Positions 56,081 through 64,000 of a DNA stretch of 64,000 nt are shown one piece after another (positions within the stretch are counted from its first letter, which is position 1; every line of letters begins with the position of its first letter). The position numbers and the translations under genes are program-made. Under the pieces are notes generated by a model. That model did not search any database and was not told where the DNA came from. It saw nothing but the letters and a program-made list of their open reading frames with translations. This DNA comes from Erodium maritimum (Eukaryota; Streptophyta; Magnoliopsida; Geraniales; Geraniaceae). The DNA is taken from NCBI GenBank assembly GCA_963921825.1, contig OY997590.1, forward strand, positions 42,549,039-42,613,038. The letters are read 5' to 3'.

Positions 56081-58803
56081 TGTTCACTTCCTCTTCAACG
56101 GCTAATCCAATTTTTAAAACATCAACATCCTCTCCACCAGTGGGAAATCCCACTTCTTGTTGGTTCACATCCATTTCCTCCTCGGGCACTTCTTCTTCTT
56201 GGTTCACTTCAACTCCAATGGCCACACCTTCTTGGTTCAACTCCTTCGCACCAACATCTGCCGTCACATTATCGAACATGTACATGTCATCTTCTTGGTT
56301 CTTCTGGTTGTCATGCCTAGGAAATGATGCTTTAGAACCTGCTCGGAAGTGGTTTGATGGACTGTCTTCATTTTGCCGGGCTGACAGAGCTTCCATGATC
56401 GCCTCAAATTGTGTCTTCTGCACTTCCAACACACTTTTCACATCAGCCTGCACTGACGGGACCTGGTTCTTTAGAAACTCAATTTGCTCCATGACAGCCT
56501 TGTAAACTCCATCATCGGACTGTGGGTGTGACGTATGAACCTGAACCTCCTCTGGTGCTGTTGGTGGAGTTGGCGGTGCCACATGGGCGGTCTCATCTTG
56601 TGGAAATGAAACAACATAGCATTGCTCCATCTTTTCCACCATGTTGTCCAACAACGGATCGGGTGTTCTTCTTTTTGGTTCACGAATTCTTCCATCCAAG
56701 GCTGCTTCTTTTTTTCCTCAGTGGGGACCAACAGACTTACTATTTCCTGAGCACAAAAAGAATAAAATTTAATACGTGCAAATTTTATATGAAAACGCAT
56801 ATATTATATGAAAATTAAATTCATAACCTCCGGTGAGCTTTGTAAGAGTGCTTCCCTAACAGCACTATAAGACGGATTTCTACTCCACGTTATCTTCCAT
56901 TTTAAAATTCTAGGCAAGTCTACGCCGAAGTTTTCACGAATTCTTGCGAACTTCGTTGCTAATGATGGTATGCATTCAAATGCAAGTACCTACGACAAAA
57001 GATACAAATCATAAGAGACATCATGTACACTACGATATTAAAAAAATATTTGTGTAAAGGAATAGTTACTTACTATGAGAGGAAGAAAAAAGCCGGCATA
57101 TGTCATATTACTCTCATTTCTTGGGTTCTTCTGAGCCACCAACATTTTATTTCTCAACTTCTTTGCTTTTATCTGTTTTAGTAGATAACTGAAGGACAGA
57201 TTACCCCAAGGGTATATGTAGAACATCTTCAAGTTATCCACTAAAGCCAAATAGTTTCGATCCAGCTTATGGAAGCGTCTGTCCAATGGCATCAATACTC
57301 CCCCGATGATTAACAGCAAGAAAACCCTAATAATATCCCAATTAGGCTTTGTAGAAGGCCTAACCTCCATTTGTTCGCCAACCAACTAGGTCAATTTCTT
57401 CTCTAAGGTCAACATACTAGCATCTAGTGTCGGGAAGTGTTTCGAGGAAAAAACTTTGGACTTCAATTGTTTTTTTAAAAGTTTATCATCGGCAAAAGCT
57501 CCACAATTCAGCTCCGATATTAAACAGTATTCCTTTAAAGAAAATCTGACCGGTCTTCCTTGGACCAAGAACCAGATTTCGGACGACCGGTCCAAGTCAA
57601 TTTCTCGAACTAACAGCGTCCAAGGAATTTGACAAGAATTGTCACCACTCGGTTGGATGTCCATCAAATGACCAAATGGAGCTTTTTTAAGGGTACGATG
57701 TGGATTTCATCATCACTTAACCTCTCAAGCTCTCCTTTGATGAACTTAAAAGTTCCCCCTACATGACTCTTCACTGATATCTTGCAATCGAAATGTTCAT
57801 TCTCGGCCAAAATAGGTTTAAACTTTGGCAGCTCAATTTGGACTAATCGTGCATTTTCTAGGTTTGCACTAGAACTTTCACCCTCATCATAACTTGGAAT
57901 TTCTCCGTCGAAGGAAGTTGACCTAGAACTTTCATTTTCTTCAGCATGTGAGTTTTGCCTACTCTCTAGGGATGATAAACTTGCCTGGTAGGGTGCAAAC
58001 AAGTAATTACAATAACAGAAAACAATTCATTTCAAATTGAACTGCAAAGCTATAAAAACACTTCATTTCAAATTGTACTTTAATTCCCAGATTGCCAACC
58101 AGAACCGCCATAAATTTAATGACCTAACAATCCATTCTAGAATATCAACTCCCAGATTGCGAGCCAGAACAACCCTTGATTTGACGCCCTAGAAATCCCC
58201 TAAACCGTATCTAAGCATAATGAATAAAACCCCCTAAATGTCTACATTCAAACAGGAATTCAACGTAGCTACACAACAATTAAACACAATTTCACCCAAG
58301 TTTCAGCCTATCTAAGCACAAGCAGGGAATGGAAACCAGATGGGTTAGGGCTTACTTACCATCTCAGCTCGGACAATACTTGTAGCTCGTGGAGAATGGC
58401 CGGAAATTGGAATTCGATCCTTCGAGCTTGCTGGAGAAGAACAGAGACGATTCCTTGCTGGAGATCAGTTGGGTCGAATGTTTCTGGGTTTTGGGGGGGT
58501 TTTGGTTTGAGTCGAAGAAGAAGAAGAAAATAGAATTGAAGGAGGGAAAAACACAGCTAACATAAGTTGTTTTAATTTGAAGTTGAAGCTGACTAGGATA
58601 ATTTGAAGAGCTGACAAGGATTATTTGAAGATGACAAGGCAATTTTGTTGAAGTGCAAAAAGGGCACAACAGTAATCTCATGCATTTTACTAATAAAAAG
58701 AAAATCAAAAATAAAAGAAATAAGTTAAGCTAAATTACGGGGTCTGCCACCGTAAGACTTTCCTAGAAAAAAGGCCATTTGGGTAAATTGGCCGTTAATC
58801 CAG

Positions 58804-59543
58804 TGGTATGTCATTTAGATTTACGCATGTACCTGTGCACTACTTTTTTTTGATCAGCGAGGTTTTATAAATCCATAGTTTCCAAAGATAGGAAAAAGGG
58901 AAGTTGCAAAACTACAGTCGAGATACAGAATCAGCTCAAATGAAAGAGCATGAAACCAAAGAAAACAAAATACAAAGGGAGCGCAGCTACCAAGAAACTA
59001 CACATGGATACAAAGAGCCCTAAACAAAATACCAAAATACCAACCGTGAAACAAACGAGACAGCAACACCAAAAAAACAACGAGAAAGAGACTACTTGAA
59101 AACACTGAGAATCAGCAAGGCCACCAGGCACCAGGAGGAAGAAAACCGAGCATCGAACGCCTCAAGAATTAGGGTCGCCTTGATCAGACTTTCCACCCAT
59201 ATCCTCAACGAAAGCATGCCAGTTTTACTTAACCTCCCTTAGAGAATTCAGGTGATCTCTCAATAGATCGTCTTTTCCTTTAGTATTGAACCCCATTTCC
59301 TTAACGGTTTTAATAGCCAAAGCAAAAGCATCAAAACAGTCATCCGAAGCAGAATGAAGACCAACCTGAGAGAGCTGAGGTTTTTTCAATATCTTCCCTC
59401 CTTTTTTCTTCTTTTTTGGGAATCTAGGAAGGTTAGAAATTGTTTTTTTTCAGAATCCGCTACTTGACTTCCATTCCCCGATACAGGCTCCTCAAAAACT
59501 TGCTCGAAAGGAACATTATTTTCTTACCCGTGCACTACTGTAT
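58804..59543. other. No gene identified
   Basis: A stretch between the MULE-like element and the Harbinger-like modules. The minus strand has LINE-tail-like character (hydrophobic frame 59131-58931), but no motif supports an assignment. Confidence 0.3.
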
Positions 59544-59582
59544 GAGCATATACAATGGAAATGTCCTTAAAGTATGTACAAC

Positions 59583-59835
59583 AGAAAGGCTCTTAATGAG
59601 TCCCAAGTTTTGAGTCTCTAGACAAAATCGTAGGACTTGGAACGGAGTTGGGACTCAGAATATGAGGTGTTTTGCAATGAGAGGCTCACAGTGAGGCTCA
59701 CAGTTTTAGTGGTTGATGAGTTGTTAATTAACTGATATTTTGTTGTTTTATTTAATTCTTTTATCAGAAACCGTTTATATTATATAAAATATAAACAAAT
59801 GTGAAAATAATAATTAATGACAATAAAAAGAATAA
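59583..59835. repeat. AT-rich module, copy 1
   Basis: Contains TTAATGAGTCCCAAG, TTTGCAATGAGAGGCTCACA and GATATTTTGTTGTTTTATTT. It is a diverged direct copy of 60873-61105. Near its start an imperfect hairpin pairs AGTCCCAAG with CTTGG...GGGACT pieces. Confidence 0.78.
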
Positions 59836-59922
59836 AAAATAAATTTAACACGAATAAAAATGAACTTGAACTTTTATTCATCCCCTTTTAATACAACCCC
59901 CCAAAAAATACATACTCAAGAA

Positions 59923-60511
59923 TCATTGTGGTGGGTCGACATCCGGTAGTTGTTGTTGTCGTCGAAGATCTATGAGGTGTAGGTCTTCCTCGATGGTCCA
60001 TAACCTCGGATCTTGTGCTGCTCGGGGTCGTCGTTGGGAAGGTCCGGCAGAGGATGACTTTGACCTACGGGTGACGCCTACGTCGGGTAGTGGGTGGTCG
60101 GGGTAGTTGTAGAATTTTGGTGGAAGCTGGAATTGTGGTGGCATCTGGTACCCTTGTGGCGGCATTTGGAATTGTGGCGGCATCTGGTACCCTTGTGCGT
60201 TGAATTGTTGTGGACGGAATTGACCTTGGAAATATGAAATTACAAAATTTTTATTACAAAAGTATTCTAAATAAATTGGTTTAATGAATTGAACAACAAC
60301 AATCACTTACGAAAATGAATTTAAAAAATACAATAAATAAAAAATTAGTTTGCAATTACTTGAGCTCGAACTCGGTTGCATGTATGCCGTGAAAGCGGAG
60401 TTATCACGAGGGTCGGTTAGAATTTATTCAAAATTACGTGCTAGTTCGGTGGGGTGAATCCAACTTCGTCACCAGCTGATTGTGCACGGGACCCTACGTC
60501 GCCCGACATTT
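59923..60511 (-). pseudogene. Harbinger ORF1-like (Myb/SANT) fragment
   Basis: On the minus strand a short start (60511, MSGDVGSRAQSAGDEVGF) ends in a stop. The frame near 60230-59923 reads GQFRPQQFNAQGYQMPPQF with Gln/Pro/Met repeats, then RRPRAAQDPRLWTIEEDLHL and a stop. The Q/P-rich start followed by 'WT.EED..L' resembles the N-terminus of the Myb-like ORF1 protein of PIF/Harbinger transposons; most of the SANT domain is missing. It lies between modules with GAGCAT-type ends. A truncated, non-functional copy is the likeliest reading. Confidence 0.5.
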
Positions 60512-60689
60512 TTCACGAGAATATTGGAAATGAGAGAGTAAAATTGGAGAATGGGTGAGTGATGAGAGAAAAAAATGAGGTTGGGGTTGGGGTATTTTAT
60601 AGGGTTTAAATTGTAGTAGAATTAAATAAAAAAGTAGCCGTTTTCGACCGTTTGAAAACGGTCGGAATTTTTTTTCTGACGTAGGGACA

Positions 60690-60879
60690 CATGGCGCCAC
60701 GCCATTGGACGGGAGCAGGGCAAGGGACGAGGGGCGAGGGACGCGGCCCGGCCCGCGTTTCCAGGACGAGGGGCAAGGGCTGCGGGCCGCGTAAAAGCCG
60801 TCCCACAATGGGACGGCCCGCGTCCCGCGGCCCGTAAAAACGCGGGTCGAGCCTCAGGGCCGGCCAGTTGTTTATGCTC
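60690..60879. repeat. GC-rich terminal module, copy 1
   Basis: GC-rich sequence with GCGTAAAAGCCGTCCCACAA, a small hairpin (CCGTCCCACAATGGGACGG) and the end GGCCAGTTGTTTATGCTC. The complement of that end (GAGCATAAACAACTGG) partly matches GAGCATATACAATGG at 59544. This may be the inverted terminus of a Harbinger-like element. Confidence 0.6.
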
Positions 60880-61105
60880 TTAGTGAGTCTCAAGTCCTGA
60901 GTCTCGTATGCTGACTGGACAAAATAGTGGGACTTGGGACTCGAAATAGTGTGTGTTTTGCAATGGAGAGGCTCGCTGTTTTTAGTGGATGCTGAGTGGT
61001 TAATTAATTGATATTTTGTTGTTTTATTTCATTCTTTATCAGAAACAATTTGAATTGTATAAAATATAAATAAATGTGAAAAAAATAATTAATGACAATA
61101 AAAAA
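60873..61105. repeat. AT-rich module, copy 2
   Basis: Direct copy of 59583-59835 with TTAGTGAGTCTCAAG, TTTGCAATGGAGAGGCTCGC and the same downstream AT-rich block ending AATTAATGACAATAAAAA. Confidence 0.78.
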
Positions 61106-61107
61106 AA

Positions 61108-61595
61108 ACAGTCTCACATTGGCCAAAAACACAAAAGTTTGGCCTCTCATTGAATTTGGTAGAAAGGGTCGCAAGCTACGTGTCTATTGGACAAAGGTAT
61201 TTGTCTTAAAATTTCGCTTTGGACATTTTTGTTAATGTTCCTTTCAGTTTCTTATAATTATTAAGTTCATTCTTCCGAAGCTTCTTGTATTTTTTTAATC
61301 TGTTGGTTGCAGCAAGACTGGCATTAGAAGGCCTGGTGCTCAAGAAAGTCTTTTGGTGGCAGCAGGCCTTCCAAGACTTTGTTTGTTATTAATTTTGATC
61401 ATCATACTAGAACGAGGGACTTGGAGAGGCACTTTGTGCCGTATGGGAAGATAGTAAGTGTGAGGATCAGAAGGAACTTTGCATTTGTTCAGTATGGAGT
61501 GCAAGATGATGCCACGAGAGCACTGGAAGCTACAAACATGAGTATTGGTTTAAAAACAACAGTCCCACATCGGCCAAAAACACAAAAGTTTTTTT
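61108..61595 (+). pseudogene. Captured fragment of an RS31-type SR splicing-factor gene
   Basis: The first piece (about 61150-61195) reads FGRKGRKLRVYWTK and is followed by a GT donor. An intron-like stretch ends TTGGTTGCAG (about 61312). The second piece reads GIRRPGA, and after a frame change [20 protein letters not shown] and [20 protein letters not shown]. These are the end of the first RRM and most of the second RRM of plant RS-type SR proteins (RS31/RS40). Because the intron is kept, this came from genomic DNA, not from mRNA. Near-identical 30-base sequences (TCACATTGGCCAAAAACACA / CCACATCGGCCAAAAACACA) flank it. Confidence 0.7.
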
Positions 61596-61744
61596 TTCCT
61601 CTTATAAATTTGAAAGCAAACTGGAACACTCACCAAAATAAGCCAAGAACTAAACATGTTTTGGGTTGTTAGCGTCTTTGAGTTTTTTGGGCTCAGACCA
61701 ATGACTGTTTTGGATATTATAGTAAATTTTAGATTTTAAAAAAT

Positions 61745-62005
61745 AAATCTTCGCATCGCCACGTGGCAGCACGGGAGAGGCTGCTGGCTGGAAGTGGGAC
61801 GCGGGACGTGGGCTTCATCTCGACTCGCGGTTGCGGGACGCGGGCTGCGGCCCAACCCGCATTTTCACGGGACGCGGGTTGCGGCCCGGCCCGCATTTTT
61901 GCGGGACGCGGGCTGCGTAAAAGCCGTCCCACAATGGGACGACCCGTGTCCCGCGGCCCGCAAAAACGTGAGCCGAGCCTCAGGGCCGGCCCGTTGTTCT
62001 TGCTC
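61745..62005. repeat. GC-rich terminal module, copy 2
   Basis: Homologous to 60690-60879, with the same GCGTAAAAGCCGTCCCACAA hairpin block and the end GGCCCGTTGTTCTTGCTC. It has extra GGGACGCGGGCTGCGGCCC-type internal repeats. Confidence 0.72.
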
Positions 62006-62773
62006 TAACATTATCGCCGGACTCTTGGCTTTTAAATTTAATCTTAGAAAAATCGTGTTTAATTATATTTAGGGATAATTTTACTTTAGTATTTTTTTTT
62101 ACTGAAATATGCAATATTATTGATTCAACTGATTACATTATTGTGCGTCGAGGAACAGGTTTCCCGACCACGAATAAAAGGTCAGAATAAATGAACAATG
62201 GTTTTCTGATCCTTTTAGTACCAAAACCGACGCAAGCGGTATTGTGATGCCTTATGGGCCGCGACAGAAGACGGAGAGGGGGAATGGGATACCGGAGATC
62301 CTGAGGGACCTCGACGGTAATGGTGAAGAGGGGAGGCATCACGTCGTACATGGACCCCTCCCAAAGTCAGTCCCTGATGCACGGCGTAGCAATCATTCCT
62401 CCTGGCGGGGTTGTTTCCCCGCCCTGAACTGATCCTCCCGAGGGACCCAGTTGTTGAATGTTTCAGAGTGCTCTGGTTGACCCCGGCGCCAGCGACTCCT
62501 GAAATTCCATCCTTATGTGCTCCCAATCTCTCACGAGATCTCTCATCCAGATGAGCCTAGCACGGTAGTGGATCCTTCAGCACTTGGAAAAGCAGGTGGC
62601 CGAGGTAGAGTCCCACTGGCCGAACTCCGATGCCCCAGCCGAGGTGACATGAGTGACCGAGGGGGCATGAGGGGCCGAGGACCCTTATTCACTTTAGTAT
62701 CTTAATTATATTTTATCTATAGTGGCCTAAACCTTTTTTTTTTCTCATTTCAGTATTTTCAAAGAAATTATTA
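62006..62773. other. No gene identified
   Basis: A GC-richer block (62230-62690) between AT-rich flanks that both contain ACTTTAGTAT (about 62081 and 62690). It could be an inserted sequence, but I recognise neither a gene nor termini. Confidence 0.35.
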
Positions 62774-62782
62774 ATTTTATTT

Positions 62783-63765
62783 GGGTAAACTTCACCTCAC
62801 TACCCTAAAAATACTTGTGTTTCATCTCACTACCATAACCAAACTTTGTTGCACCTCACTACCCTAACCAAACTTTTAGTTGCACTTTCATACCCGCCGT
62901 CAACTTGACATCTATATTTGGAAGGAAAATGGTTAAAAGTCCAAAATACCCCTCACTAACACTCAAATTTTCAAAAGCATGCCATTGGTTTTCAAAAATT
63001 CTTTTTATTTATTTATTTATTTTATATAAATCAGTTTTCTATTTTTTAAAAAACCAGTTTATTCTTAAAAAAATCAGATTTTATTTTTTAAAATTAGTTT
63101 TTATTTTTAAAATTACTATTTTATTTAAAAAAAATCAGATTTTATTCTTAAAATTTTAGTTTTTATTTTAAAAAATCAGATAAATCAATTTTTTTAAAAT
63201 AGATTTTATTTTTAAAAATCATATTTTATTTTCAAAAAATCAGTTTTTTTTAAAACATAGTTTTCAAATACGCCCCCTTCTTTTCTTTGGAAAAAAACTG
63301 TTTTTCTAAAGTGAATTTTTGAAAATATAATATGATTTTTTAAAATTTTGATTTTAAAAATAAATAAAATCTGATTTTTAAAAATAAAAAATATTTAAAA
63401 AAAGAAATTTAATTTTAAAAATAAAATAAAATATTATTTTTTTAAATAAAAACTAAAATTTTAAAAATAAAATCTAATTTTTTTTAAGAATGAAATTATT
63501 TTTAAAAATAAAAAACTTATTTATATAAAATAAATAAATAGAAATAATTTTTGAAAACCAATGACATGCTTTTCAAATTTTGAGTGGTGTATTTTGGACT
63601 TTTTAATGATTTGGATGAAAAAATGGATGGAAAATAGGCAGAAACTAACGGTAGGTACTAAACTGAAACTAAAAGTTTTGTTAGGATAATGAGGTTCAAC
63701 AAAGTTTTGTTAGGGTAGTGAGATGAAACCCAAGTATTTTTAGGGTAGTGAGGTGAAGTTTACCC
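62783..63765. mobile_element. MULE-type palindromic element, 983 bp, TSD ATTTTATTT
   Basis: It starts GGGTAAACTTCACCTCACTA and ends in the complement, with inverted arms of roughly 200 bases and an AT-rich core of TTTTTAAAA-type repeats. Exact 9-bp repeats ATTTTATTT flank it (62774-62782, 63766-63774). The arms resemble the MITE at 32900-33190. Confidence 0.9.
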
Positions 63766-63774
63766 ATTTTATTT

Positions 63775-64000
63775 TAATACTCATCGTTAATTTTTCATTT
63801 ATTTTTTGACAGAAAATCGTCATATAACATGACACATGACTCAATTTAAAAAAATACCAAATTACCCCTCAATTTTTAAACCTTATCTCTTCTCTCTTTT
63901 TCCTCACTCATCCTCATCTCTTACTTAATTATCTCTTCTCTAACGTCTTATCTTTTCATCAACAAACTATCATCAACGTAGTTGTCGATCACGAAGGCGG
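63775..64000. other. Window edge, no gene seen
   Basis: AT-rich, then C/T-rich sequence that could be the leader of a gene beyond the window; nothing supports a call. Confidence 0.3.

Larger units (their letters stand above)
51248..58362 (-). pseudogene. DUF1985-Ulp1 (peptidase C48-like) gene, disabled
   Basis: Likely exons: 58362-58360 (ATG), 57984-57074, 56989-56828, 56746-55356, 55279-55013, resumed 51730-about 51506, and 51410-51248. The first large exon and the next hold a DUF1985 domain (FSLKEYCLISELNCGAF, NLKMFYIYPWGNLSFSYLL, VLAFECIPSLATKFA). A low-complexity middle follows, with about 35 Glu from a TTC/GAA repeat and basic stretches. The end is a Ulp1-type protease: VDEMAHHW, then WVMVEADVTLCKLIIYDCD, then RGDSGVYALKY. 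Defects are a one-base change in an A-run (57690), an in-frame TAG (57386), another A-run shift (about 56710), a 3.3-kb solo LTR in the His motif, Ser for the catalytic Cys, and two stops after it. The last intron needs a GC donor. Ulp1 enzymes remove SUMO; transposon-borne copies have unknown roles. Confidence 0.75.
46031..58794. mobile_element. Putative 12.8-kb multi-gene MULE-like element
   Basis: The left end (46031 onward: AAATGGCC, then TTTTTCTAGGAAAGT) and the right end on the minus strand (GGCCAATTTACCCAAATGG, then CCTTTTTTCTAGGAAAGT) form an imperfect inverted repeat of about 40 bases. Flanking 9-mers CTAATTCAG (46022-46030) and TTAATCCAG (58795-58803) match at 7 of 9. Inside are a GRF zinc-finger gene, an acidic-protein gene, a DUF1985-Ulp1 pseudogene and subterminal repeats. 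A MURA-type transposase was not found. Ulp1-like genes carried by Mutator-like elements (KAONASHI) are known in Arabidopsis. The boundaries rest on short similarity and are moderately certain. Confidence 0.58.

Noticed and set aside
55579..56505. 308-residue Ser-rich plus-strand frame.
   Set aside because: It is the opposite strand of the poly-Glu exon of the DUF1985-Ulp1 pseudogene.
61560..61680. Possible U-snRNA gene: a GTCCCACATCGG upstream-element-like sequence followed by a TATA-like CTTATAAATT about 35 bases later.
   Set aside because: The sequence after the expected start does not resemble U1, U2, U4 or U5. A similar CACATTGGCC sequence occurs as a direct repeat at 61115, and such motifs are common in short retroelements.
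62133..62705. Small frames in the GC-richer block as a gene.
   Set aside because: No start context, domain or consistent splice sites; several frames on both strands are equally open.

Overview
The window is nuclear DNA of a flowering plant, probably a eudicot. The genes have many introns with GT..AG borders. Plant LTR retrotransposons (Copia, Tekay-like and Reina-like Gypsy) with the usual TGGTATCAGAG primer site are present, and so are plant-type MULE, hAT and Harbinger-like DNA transposons. I cannot name the species. No tRNA, rRNA, CRISPR or organellar block was recognised.

Layout. 1-10.3 kb is a pile of broken retroelements. The 3' part of a Copia element (1-4430) sits inside the LTR of a minus-strand Tekay-like Gypsy element (4431-7.9 kb) that keeps gag but has lost pol. 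Pieces of a third Gypsy family follow in opposite orientations (7.9-10.3 kb). 10.7-12.5 kb is a decayed minus-strand DUF4283 (LINE ORF1-like) sequence. 13.9-45.9 kb holds two large, apparently intact, same-strand (minus) genes: an ASCC2-like CUE-domain protein (13877-25234, 9 exons) and an RRM/proline-rich/SPOC-domain protein (25994-45869, 8 exons). Together they code about 6.6 kb; the rest of the 32 kb is mostly intron filled with nested transposons. These include a near-complete 5.2-kb Reina-like Gypsy element, several MULE-type elements with exact 9-bp target duplications, a hAT element, a tandem LTR array and an mTERF pseudogene.

46.0-58.8 kb looks like one 12.8-kb MULE-like element. It has similar ends and degenerate 9-bp flanking repeats. 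It carries a GRF zinc-finger gene (+), a very acidic protein gene (-) and a DUF1985-Ulp1 protease-like pseudogene (-), but no transposase I can see. A 3.3-kb solo LTR with a perfect CCAAT duplication splits the protease sequence at its catalytic His-Trp. 58.8-64 kb holds smaller mobile pieces: Harbinger-like GC-rich modules with an ORF1 (Myb-like) fragment, a captured fragment of an RS31-type SR splicing-factor gene, and a 983-bp MULE-type palindromic element.

The two host genes plausibly act in RNA and ribosome/genome surveillance (ASCC2: ubiquitin-binding partner of the ASC-1 helicase complex) and RNA processing (SPOC protein). From memory, the same neighbouring pair occurs in Arabidopsis (At1g27750/At1g27752), so this may be old conserved microsynteny. 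The main interest is the multi-gene MULE-like element, the nested insertions with readable target duplications, and an in-frame copy of the element's terminal motif inside its own zinc-finger gene.
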